This document shows, in pieces, positions 1 through 7,583 of a DNA stretch of 11,376 bases; within the stretch, counting starts at the first letter, position 1, and each line of letters opens with the position of its first letter. Made by a program: the position numbers and the translations under genes. The notes beneath the pieces were generated by a model. It did not search any database, was not told the origin of the DNA, and saw nothing but the letters and a program-made list of their open reading frames with translations. The DNA comes from Irineochytrium annulatum (lineage: Eukaryota; Chytridiomycota; Chytridiomycetes; Chytridiales; Chytridiaceae): positions 1 through 11,376 of the forward strand of contig JADGJL010000980.1 of the NCBI GenBank assembly GCA_027600665.1. The letters are read 5' to 3'.

Positions 1-183
1 TTATTAATTCTTGATTATTAGTTTTATATCATTTTATTTTTGTCTGTAGTATTTTATATTGCCTGACGTCAAGTGTAATGTGTAGTGAAATTAGCCATTT
101 AGTTTTTGCCAGAAAAGAATTTGAATAAGACACAATTGAAGTGAAGTGATCATACTGAGTGCCTTACCGCATACCTCACAATA
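1..183. other. AT-rich sequence, possibly the diverged upstream part of LTR copy A
   Basis: This stretch is strongly AT-rich and has no convincing reading frame. It runs directly into a confident LTR 3' segment at 184. A short patch around 60-90 (TGCCTG, then GT, CAAG and TGT blocks) resembles the order seen in LTR copy C near 7738-7775, so it may be an older, diverged version of the same LTR. The similarity is too weak to be sure. I see no promoter, RNA gene or repeat array in it. Confidence 0.4.
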
Positions 184-260
184 CCAATAAGAAGAATACA
201 AGTGAGCTGAGCCCATTAGGAGCTGCACTTACCTGCAGATATACCTCTGCGAATTCATAT
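184..260 (+). mobile_element. LTR copy A, 3' end fragment
   Basis: The 77 bp from CCAATAAGAAGAATAC to CTCTGCGAATTCATAT match the end of LTR copy C (7828-7915), apart from about 10 bp extra in copy C and a few substitutions. Copies B and C continue after CATAT with CC, one variable base, then TCACA and a target duplication. Copy A stops at CATAT and joins LINE sequence at 261, so its last roughly eight bases and its TSD are missing. The orientation is the same as in the other three copies. Confidence 0.85.
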
Positions 261-1036
261 ACGGTGATTGCTTGGACCGCAGTAGACGACGCTCACCTTC
301 AGCAGTTCCGGGATGCGGTGGCGGATCCGGTGCGCCATGTACACGCGCAATTGGAGGCTGCGGTGGCCGACGGTCAGGACGCGACGGCGGTGATGAACGC
401 GCTGAACACGGCAATGGAGGCCACGGCGCGCATCCTGACGGCACAAACCCATCGGACACTTCCCACGCGACGCGTCGGTGGCCCGTCACGTCCGGCCCCT
501 GCGGTTACGCGACTCCGGCGCTGCCTCAACCATCTGGGGAGCATGGTACGGCACACCCGCGGGGGGCGAGTACACGAGGTGACGACCGCGTGGCGCCGGT
601 AGGGCCCAGAGATCTGGTGGGAGGTCGGAGCACCCCAACGAGGACGTCGACATTCGAACCCTCGTGCGGCTGCGCCAGGTGCTGACGGTCAGACGGCAAG
701 CGCAGATCCGCTCGGACCGACTGCGCGAGTTCGCGACAGCGGTGGACAACCGGATGGCAGCCTGGACGCGGGGGGACGCACGGCGAGTGCTTGATAACGT
801 CCTCGAGCGCAGAGTGGAGAGAATTTTGGTGGATCCGGCGCGCGTGGCGACGGGCGGCGTGGTGTACCACGCGGAGGGCGTTCTCGACGCCGTCGAAGGA
901 GTGTATGAGGAGTGGTTCGCACCGCGCCACTTCACCCCTTTCTCGCCGACGTCATCCTTTTGGGGCACCATGGCGCCGCGACCTGACATCCAGCCGGCAT
1001 GGTGGGCGGGTGTCTGTGCTGCCCCTACGCACGAGG
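261..1036 (+). pseudogene. LINE ORF2 fragment (endonuclease-RT linker), near-identical copy of 4544-5319
   Basis: This fragment aligns without any indel to 4544-5319 (constant offset 4283). I count 12 mismatches in 776 bp: at 265, 447, 454, 509, 510, 530, 531, 628, 815, 974, 979 and 1007. It encodes the linker after the endonuclease and the start of the RT region. One frame runs from the left edge to a TAG at 600-602, and the next part (through RLRQVLTVRRQ and up to PTHE) lies in another frame, so there is a frameshift around 590-610. The same frameshift is present in the second copy. Both ends are chimeric: LTR copy A on the left and reversed ORF1 sequence on the right. No TSD or poly(A) marks it as an independent insertion. 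Confidence 0.93.
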
Positions 1037-1155
1037 CTTCCGCCGTCAGGATATCTCGCTTGGTCACTCCTTCAGGTGCGCCAGGAGAGTCCCCGCAATA
1101 AGTTGTTCCACCCGCGTCGCCGTCGGGGGGTAAGACGTCGCCGTCGCTTGCGGGG

Positions 1156-1197
1156 GCAGTTCCTCAAGGCGTGGTCGCCCGCCCCGCACTTGAAGCA
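1156..1197 (-). other. CCHC zinc-knuckle coding segment in ORF1
   Basis: This 14-residue motif has spacing Cys-X2-Cys-X4-His-X4-Cys, with aromatic and glycine residues at the usual places (CFKCG and GDH). The family binds single-stranded nucleic acid in retroelement particles. It sits immediately after an in-frame TAG at 1203-1201, so in its present state it could not be made as part of the full ORF1. Confidence 0.85.
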
Positions 1198-1823
1198 ATA
1201 CTACGTGAACTTCGCCTCCCCATTCCGCGCTGGGATGACTTTGCAGATGCCACCACCGACCCAGATTAGTGCCCCTACTTCTTTAATAAAATCAAACAGA
1301 TCCTTACGTGTCTTAAACCGCACAACAGGGTTTTTCCTTTGTTGACCGCCCCCGTGGTGGGCACCGTGTACACATTCAATCGGGTATTCCTCGGCCAGGG
1401 ATTCCAACTCAATCGATGCCACTCCGTACCGTGCTGGCACAACAACCGCGGTCCGCATCTCCCTATCGACACGCTTCTCCCACTAGCTGATTGTGGGCGC
1501 GTCATCGGTCACGACCACCTCGCAGCCGTGCCCGTCCACGAAAATACACCTGGGTATGGGTCCCTCCCCACACACCTGCGCGGTGGCCGTCCGGTCCACC
1601 GTGCCCGTCACCCGAACGTTCGACACGGTCACCCCCATACGCGAAAAACCGTGGACCACCCATGGCGTCACTTCCTCAGCCCTCAACGCCCTAGCCCACG
1701 GCATGATCCGGAGCACCTTCACGCAACGCACCTGCACAGCGCGCTGGTCCACGCGCGTCCAGTGCACGCCTTTAGCTGCAGTAGCCAACGCGGCCTTGTG
1801 CTCTGGCACCATGAGTCCCCAAA

Positions 1824-1828
1824 GCTCG
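1824..1828. repeat. Target-site duplication of LTR B, left (GCTCG)
   Basis: GCTCG directly precedes the LTR start and is repeated exactly at 2236-2240. Confidence 0.9.
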
Positions 1829-2235
1829 TGTGACGATTAGGTCAATGGTTCAATTCTTAGTCTGATCATTTGATCTAAACGTTATTTTCTTTATATCTTT
1901 TGTAAGGATAACTTTTAGCTATGACAATGTTAGTTGAAATGGTAGCCGTCAAGACTGTCTATCAAGTAGCGTACTTAGTTTATATGTTTGCCTGTAGTGA
2001 CCAAGAGAGCATTAGCTGGGACTTGCTAGAATTGCCTGAGTTGTCTATTTAGGGTTTTGTGATGTTACGTCATGGATTTGTAAGCTAATCGAGTTGTTAT
2101 TATTTCATTGGTTAGCCTGATAGTATAAAAGCCGATGGTAGGAAAAGGAACAAATATATGGACATATAATTGAGAGTGTATTGAAGAATTGCTGCATTAA
2201 GTGTAGCCGGACCCTCTGCGAGCATATCCGTCACA
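1829..2235 (+). mobile_element. Solo LTR, copy B (407 bp), inserted in ORF1
   Basis: The element starts TGTGACGATTA and ends CATATCCGTCACA, so it has TG...CA ends within a short inverted repeat (TGTGA/TCACA). It is flanked on both sides by GCTCG (1824-1828 and 2236-2240), a perfect 5-bp target duplication as made by LTR-retrotransposon integrases. It is much more AT-rich than the ORF1 around it. A TATAAAAG box on the plus strand at 2124-2131 gives the orientation. No internal region is present, so it is a solo LTR, presumably left by LTR-LTR recombination. It shares both ends and a block around 1895-2015 with copy C but is 67 bp longer, so it belongs to an older or different subfamily. Confidence 0.92.
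2124..2131 (+). promoter_or_regulatory. TATA box in LTR B
   Basis: TATAAAAG lies 112 bp before the LTR end. Copy C has the same octamer at 7799-7806, 118 bp before its end. A conserved position in two diverged copies supports a real U3 promoter element. Confidence 0.6.
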
Positions 2236-2240
2236 GCTCG
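2236..2240. repeat. Target-site duplication of LTR B, right (GCTCG)
   Basis: This is the exact partner of 1824-1828. Keeping one copy restores the ORF1 reading frame on the minus strand. Confidence 0.9.
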
Positions 2241-2599
2241 GCGCCCACCTTCTCCGCGAAGGGAAGAACCACATGTACCCAGTGACGGTAGCCCTTGAGC
2301 CCCGCCGACGACTTGGCCTGAGCAAACGGCTGCTCTTGCCAGAACCGAGTCACCTCGATCTCCCGGCCTCCTCCTCCGGGGTCTCGCCCAGCTTCCACAC
2401 TGGGGTCGCTATGAGCACCTGGGTGCTCACCAGGCGCTTCCCCTTGGCCGGCTCAAAACCGAACTCCCAATCCATCACTTCACCCTCTTCCTCGCGCTCT
2501 GAGCGCTCCCACTGGTTGGCACCGCCCCCCCTTGTCCAGGGGGCTTCTGTCCCTCCTCCTCCATGTATGCGTTCTGCTTGAAGGTATCAGGCGGTGGCT

Positions 2600-3475
2600 T
2601 GTGCGATGGAGCCGCACAGACACAAGTTTTTTGATCTGGTGGATGGGGTCTTAGATCTCTTGCGACCGAAGGTCGTTACGGATAGGATGGTGGTTTACTG
2701 CTTGCAGAAGATCGTTGGGGCTCGTTTGAAGTACATGTGGACGGGACACTTTTTGGCGCCGTCCGTGCTGGACAAGCTCACGGCAAAGCGCCACCGGGTG
2801 TTTAACAGAAGGCCGGACTATCACGGTTGACTCCGAACTTGGTTGTGCATCACCCGCTCGTTGACGGGGTCCTCGACTTCACGCGGGAATATATTACTGA
2901 TCAAATTATGAAGGTCTACCACATTCTACTAACGCCCGGCATTGCGCGCCGTCTGCTGGAGGCGTACCTCATCCACACGCAGAACTGGCTCGGCCTTCCG
3001 CACGGGATCCTCCAACACCCGGGCCGGACGTTCGTGCACTTAGCGGCCGGTACCGCCCGTCGGGTCCTTTGTTTTGTCGCCCAGGTGGCGGAGGCGGGGT
3101 TGAACCTTGACCCGGTCCTTAACCGGGAGGCCTTCGGCTGGGGACACGTGGCGGGGGGGGCCATACCGTTGGCTGCGGTGTTGCCACGGGCGCAATATTG
3201 GCGAGCACGCCGGGGGATGGAGATGGCCGGATGGCGGTACCTCGAGCAGCTGCTGGCCGTAGACTGCCTTGCCCTGTGCGCGGTGACGGACTTGGCGGTC
3301 GAAGCCGAAGCAGAGTCGGACGCTGCAACAGCGCACGGGTGATCCGGCGGGCACTGTGTAGACCCCCAACGCATCAACTTCAGGAGACTGTGGATCGACC
3401 AGAGGTTCACCCGTGGCGTACGGCCTCGCAAAGAGTCACAGGTGTACAGGCATTTAGCCGGCACGGCATGTGCCT
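2600..3475 (+). pseudogene. Older LINE ORF2 fragment: RT thumb and connection region
   Basis: The translation matches the segment after the RT active site in the main LINE (about 6350-7170). Over the 85 residues from TPNLVVHHPL onward, 62 are identical (about 73%), so this is another, older family member and not a copy of the neighbour. The match runs in three frames: about 2620-2830 (stop TGA at 2828-2830), about 2827-3342 (stop TGA), then about 3330-3470 in a third frame (RRALCRPPTH against RQALCRPRSH). RT motifs A to C, endonuclease and RNase H are absent. Its left end abuts the N-terminal end of the reversed ORF1 remnant and its right end fades just before the tandem repeat at 3502. Confidence 0.88.
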
Positions 3476-3501
3476 AAGTTTGACCACTAACACCTTCTGG
3501 G

Positions 3502-3567
3502 ATCACTGATCACTGATTACCATCACTGATGAACATCACTGATCACTGATTAGCATCACTGATCCCA
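3502..3567. repeat. 33-bp tandem repeat, two units
   Basis: Two units, 3502-3534 and 3535-3567, differ at one internal base (C/G at 3520/3553) and at the last few bases. Each unit holds three copies of the near-palindrome ATCACTGAT (starts 3502, 3509 and 3522, then 3535, 3542 and 3555). It lies between the older LINE fragment and the leader of the main LINE, where LINE 5' UTR promoter repeats may be expected. It could equally be a simple-repeat expansion at an old insertion junction. Confidence 0.9.
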
Positions 3568-3590
3568 TCGCTTTTTGCGATCTGATGGGA
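3563..3590 (+). other. Hairpin TCCCATC...GATGGGA
   Basis: TCCCATC (3563-3569) is an exact reverse complement of GATGGGA (3584-3590). The interior contains GC-TTTTT-GC and allows an alternative 5-bp stem ATCGC/GCGAT (3567-3571 and 3577-3581). The fold competes with the larger structure that uses GATGGGA and the second TCCCATC at 3659-3665. Confidence 0.6.
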
Positions 3591-3665
3591 GCCTAGTGGC
3601 AGCCTCCAGCCAGGTATAAAACACCTGTCTGCTGGAGGTGGGAGGTTCAGTCCCTCCATCCCATC
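3584..3665 (+). other. Structured leader: predicted three-way junction upstream of LINE ORF2
   Basis: The closing stem is GATGGGA (3584-3590) with TCCCATC (3659-3665), 7 perfect pairs. Inside are two hairpins. The first pairs CCTCCAGC-CAGGT (3603-3615) with ACCTG and GCTGGAGG (3623-3627 and 3631-3638), 13 pairs with a TCT bulge and a 7-base loop ATAAAAC. The second is GGAGG-TTCAGTC-CCTCC (3641-3657), shaped like a tRNA T-arm. The layout recalls a degenerate tRNA without a proper D-arm, or a self-folding LINE 5' end. I could not fit the conserved core of an HDV-like ribozyme. The fold is read by eye and function is unproven. Confidence 0.5.
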
Positions 3666-3755
3666 CTACCTCGTCGGCTTCCTCCACTCCACCGACACTT
3701 CACCTTCGGACACGCGTCGGGACTCGCTCAAGCAACCCTCCGAGGACGAACAAGA

Positions 3756-4500
3756 GCGATAGTTACCTACAACATACGTGGTAAGTTAGCGGAGAAGACT
3801 GATTGGCTCGCAGCGCTGTGGGATACAGGCCGGCTGGACTGCATGGCCCTCGAGGAGATTGGCCAACCCGAAAAAACGGTGCATTGGCGTCTTCGTCACG
3901 AGTGGACTGGCCGACGCTGGGACGCCAATGTCAAAGTCTATGGAACCCGGGCCCGGGGGACACATGGGGATGGCACCTGTCTGGTGCTGTCGGCGTGCGG
4001 GGCACGCCATGTGCAGCAAGTGGAGCGCGTTGGGAGCCGAGTGGTGTTGGTTTTCCTGGCCTTCCCGCACGAAGTCATGCGGGTCACTGCTTGCCACTGG
4101 CCTCACACGGCGGAGGAGCAGGATGAGGTGCTAGCATGGGTGCGACGGACAGTGTTGGCAGATGAACGTGCGCGGGTGCGCAGTGTCTGGCTTGGCGATT
4201 GGAACGCCGTCCAGGACGGGACACTGGACCGCGCACCACCTCAGCCTGAAGCGGCCGTCGGGGCTCGTGCTGTCCTGGAAACCGCGGGCGGTGTGGACGC
4301 ATACCGAGACCAGTGGCCCACGTCCCCGGGCCATACGCGGCGAGGCCAGATGGTCGATGGCGCCCAGGACTCCAGTCGAATCGATGCGGTACTGGTCACG
4401 ACCACCTTAACCCGCTTCCTTGTCCAGTGCGCCTGCATGACCGACTTCACCGACCCACGATGTCGGACCACACACCAGTAGTGGCGGAGTTCTTTCTGCG
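3756..4500 (+). other. AP-type endonuclease domain of LINE ORF2
   Basis: The exonuclease-endonuclease-phosphatase fold motifs appear in order: TYNIRG with the metal-binding Asn (codon 3771), LEE with the catalytic Glu (about 3855), LGDWNAV with Asp and Asn (4197 and 4203), SRID with the Asp (4383), and SDH (4463-4471). In LINEs this domain nicks the target strand to prime reverse transcription. All key residues can be read, but SDH is one frame away from the rest because of an indel between about 4430 and 4460, so no intact domain can be made. GDWN replaces the more common GDFN. Confidence 0.92.
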
Positions 4501-4543
4501 GGACATCCTGGTTCCTGCCGGGAACCTCATCCTCACGCCACGG

Positions 4544-5319
4544 ACGGCGATTGCTTGGACCGCAGTAGACGACGCTCACCTTCAGCAGTTCCGGGATGCG
4601 GTGGCGGATCCGGTGCGCCATGTACACGCGCAATTGGAGGCTGCGGTGGCCGACGGTCAGGACGCGACGGCGGTGATGAACGCGCTGAACACGGCAATGG
4701 AGGCCACGGCGCGCATCCTGACGGCACAATCCCATCTGACACTTCCCACGCGACGCGTCGGTGGCCCGTCACGTCCGGCCCCTGCGGTTACATGACTCCG
4801 GCGCTGCCTCAATTATCTGGGGAGCATGGTACGGCACACCCGCGGGGGGCGAGTACACGAGGTGACGACCGCGTGGCGCCGGTAGGGCCCAGAGATCTGG
4901 TGGGAGGTCGAAGCACCCCAACGAGGACGTCGACATTCGAACCCTCGTGCGGCTGCGCCAGGTGCTGACGGTCAGACGGCAAGCGCAGATCCGCTCGGAC
5001 CGACTGCGCGAGTTCGCGACAGCGGTGGACAACCGGATGGCAGCCTGGACGCGGGGGGACGCACGGCGAGTGCTTGATAACGTCCTCGAGCGCAGAGCGG
5101 AGAGAATTTTGGTGGATCCGGCGCGCGTGGCGACGGGCGGCGTGGTGTACCACGCGGAGGGCGTTCTCGACGCCGTCGAAGGAGTGTATGAGGAGTGGTT
5201 CGCACCGCGCCACTTCACCCCTTTCTCGCCGACGTCATCCTTTTGGGGCACCATGGTGCCGAGACCTGACATCCAGCCGGCATGGTGGGTGGGTGTCTGT
5301 GCTGCCCCTACGCACGAGG
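4544..5319 (+). repeat. Linker region duplicated at 261-1036
   Basis: This is the partner of the 776-bp copy at 261-1036, with 12 mismatches and no indels. It carries a private TGA (4793-4795) where the other copy reads CGA, and shares the frameshift near 4873-4893. Its sequence continues on both sides into the endonuclease and the RT, so this is the copy in its native context. Confidence 0.95.
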
Positions 5320-6800
5320 AAGTGGCGGCGGCCCTGGCAAAGGTTGGCGCGGACAAGGCCCCAGGTCCATCCGGTCTCACCCGCCGGGTCTGGGAAGAAG
5401 CAGGCCCGCCGGTCATGGCTCTGTTGGTGCGGGTCGTACAGCTCTGCTTCACGTACCAGATAGCGTGCACCGCTTCTGGCTCTACCCGATACCGAAGTCC
5501 ACAGCATGGGCAGGGGACCTCTGGAAAACACGGCCAATCGCCTTGTTAGAGGTAGTGTACAAAGTCATTGAACATGTTTTACAGGGACGCATCACGGCAG
5601 TGTGTATGGCCCACCCGGAGATCCTGGCGGAGCCCAACTATGCTGGTCTCCCCGGGGGTTCTACAGCCGAACCTGTTTTCATAGTCCGGACGCTGCTGGA
5701 GTACGCACGGGCTCGGGAGACACCGCTTTACCTCCTGTTCAATGACATCAAGAAAGCTTTTGACACGGTGTCCTGGGTGGGCATGGCGGCGTGCTTACGA
5801 CGCATCCGTATGCCCGAAGCCTACATCACAATGACCAGCAACATGGGTCGCCGCCTGCACGCTCAGGTGCTGACCGCCTTTGGCCCCACGGCGGGCTTCC
5901 ACCCTGGGTCGGCAATTCAGCAGGGCGCCGTCAGTGAACCGTGGCGCTACCACGCGCGGCTCTACTGGCGACCCTGATGCAGCATACGGCGGGGTTTCGC
6001 CATTCGCACAACGCTCCCGTGGACGGTTGGCCCCACGGCAGTGGCGCCGTCGACGTACGGGGCCCGGGTCACTGGCGTCGCCTATGTGGACGACCTGTGC
6101 ACGGCGGCGGCAACGTGGCAGGACCTGGAACGGCAAGCGTCGCTAATCCGTGAGTTCCAGGGCGCGATGGGCATGGTGTTGAATACCAGCAAGATGGACA
6201 TCCTCGTCGTCAACGCGACGGCGGACAACCCGACGGAGCTGGCCTGGGACGGCGCCGTTGTCAAGGTGGTGCCCCCTGGAGGCGTGGTGCGCTACCTCGG
6301 GGTGTACTTAGAGGCCGCTGGCGAAGCCGGGGTCATTGCGCAGCTTATGGCGGCGGTGGACGGAGTTCTCGCCTTACTTCGACCGAAGGTAGTGACTGAC
6401 AAGATGGTGGTGTACTGCTTGCAAAAGACCCTCGGAGCCCGGCTCCGGTACATGTGGACAGGGCACTACTTGGCGCCAAAGGTGCTGGAGAAGGTAACGG
6501 CGAAGTGTCGGGGGCTTTTCAAGGCGAAAGCGGGGCTGGCGCGCTCGACCCCTAACTCAGTGGTGCATCACCCGCTGGTGTACGCGGTGCCCGACTTCGC
6601 CCGGGAGTACATTACTGACCAGTTTATGAAGGTGTACAACGTTCTACTGACGCCGGGCACGGCTCGACAACTCCTCGAGGCGTATCTCATTGATACCCAG
6701 AACTGGCTTGGCCTCCCGCATGGGGTGCTGCAACACCCTGCCCGCGGCTTCGACCACCTCGCGTCCAGAACCGGCCAGCTGGTGCTCCGCTTCCGCGCAA
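5320..6800 (+). other. Reverse transcriptase domain and thumb of LINE ORF2
   Basis: Motifs in order are DKAPGPSGL (5352-5378, the typical non-LTR fingers motif), RPIALLEVVYKV (from 5531), motif A NDIKKAFDTVSW with catalytic Asp at 5744, motif B GSAIQQGAV (from 5906), motif C YVDD (6083-6094), motif D LNTSKMDIL (about 6179-6205) and motif E YLGVYL (from 6293). All three catalytic aspartates are present. There is a frameshift near 5460, a TGA at 5975 and local disorder to about 6010, just before motif C. The segment after motif E matches the older fragment at 2600-3475. YVDD is less usual in LINEs, where YADD or FADD is common. Confidence 0.93.
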
Positions 6801-7525
6801 GCTGCGACGGCGGGTCTTAGCCTCCACCCGTCCTGGACAGGGAGGGCCGAGGATGGGGACATGTGGAGGGGGGCGATCCCGTTGGCTACTGTCCTACCCT
6901 TGAAGGCCTACCGGCGGGCACGCAGCGGTATGGCGCCCGCAGGATGGCGGTACCTCGAACAGCTCCTGACATACGACTGTCAGGCGTTGTGCTCTTCGGC
7001 AGTCTTGGGCGTCGCGGCGGACACGACGACGGCACAGGCCCATGCTGTATTACGGCAGGCGCTCTGCCGGCCTCGGTCGCACATGCTGGCCGACGGAGTT
7101 GACCGGCCGGCGTCTCACGTGTGCGGTCGGCGTCTTACGAGGAGTGGCGTCGCCTGCTGCGCCGATCAGTCGTATACTTCCCGTGTGCAGGGTGCGATCT
7201 GGGGTCGGCCAACGGCCCGTGCCACGTGGCGGCCTACGCGGACGCCTTACCGCCGGCCCGGGTGTGGAAGGACACAGAACCCCCGCCCACGGTCCCCGGC
7301 ACGCGACGACGCCTGCTTCCGCTCCCCTACGTCCTGGACCTGGAGTTAGATGAGGTACGGGCGGCCCGAACGGCGGCGCTGCGGGACGCACGCCTACCGG
7401 CTCTGACCGAGCAGGTCGGACCGGCGGTGGCGGCCCGGCCGGATCAATATGTACGCTGGACAGGCACGAGGTCCCAGGTGGCAACGGCAGCTGCCACCCT
7501 ACGGCAGTGGGCGGGGGGCCCGCGA
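6801..7525 (+). other. Connection region between RT and RNase H
   Basis: It has a frame change near 6800 and another near 7130, each visible as the end of one good frame and the start of the next. The part to about 7170 matches the older LINE fragment (GWRYLEQLL in both). From 7130 one open frame leads directly into RNase H. It contains CAGC at about 7181-7192, too little to call a zinc site. It is also used in a second reading frame by chance because of high GC, which I disregard. Confidence 0.75.
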
Positions 7526-7578
7526 GTGTGCCTCTACACGGATGGGTCGGTTCGGGAGTCGCGAATGGCGTTTGGGGT

Positions 7579-7583
7579 CCATG
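7579..7583. repeat. Target-site duplication of LTR C, left (CCATG)
   Basis: CCATG precedes the LTR start and is repeated exactly at 7924-7928. Confidence 0.9.

Larger units (their letters stand above)
1037..2610 (-). pseudogene. Decayed retrotransposon ORF1 (gag-like, CCHC zinc knuckle), interrupted by solo LTR B
   Basis: Read on the minus strand, the N-terminal part lies at about 2610-2236 and the rest at 1828-1037, with LTR copy B between. The N-terminal part is acidic and Gly-rich around 2564-2450 and has one frameshift near 2365-2395. The central part reads through one frame from the LTR to 1037 with only two stops, both TAG (1485-1483 and 1203-1201). Directly after the second stop is YCFKCGAGDHALRNC, a CX2CX4HX4C zinc knuckle (1197-1156) of the kind found in gag and LINE ORF1 nucleic-acid-binding proteins. 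Excising the LTR with one TSD copy joins AEL to WGL in frame. Assignment to the same LINE family as the neighbouring ORF2 is an inference from proximity and composition; an LTR-element gag is the alternative. Confidence 0.75.

Noticed and set aside
1201..1485. Stop-codon reassignment (TAG read as an amino acid)
   Set aside because: TAG occurs twice in an otherwise open ORF1, but the LINE pieces also carry TGA stops and multiple frameshifts, so ordinary decay explains it.
1829..2235. MITE or DNA transposon with short terminal inverted repeats
   Set aside because: The TGTGA/TCACA ends could suggest this, but 5-bp TSDs, TG...CA ends and a conserved TATAAAAG box near the same place in two copies fit an LTR better.
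3502..3567. Short regular repeat considered as a CRISPR array
   Set aside because: There are only two 33-bp units with no unique spacers between them, in a eukaryotic transposon setting with no cas genes.
3584..3665. tRNA gene
   Set aside because: A T-arm-like hairpin, an anticodon-like arm and a near-complete acceptor pairing exist, but the D-arm is absent, the T-loop lacks the conserved A58, the B-box match is poor, and a longer 13-bp hairpin overrides the cloverleaf.
3584..3760. HDV-like self-cleaving ribozyme at the LINE 5' end
   Set aside because: A 7-bp P1-like stem starting with G is present, but I could not place P1.1, P4 and the catalytic C with a matching P2 strand. It is kept only as a test under the leader finding.
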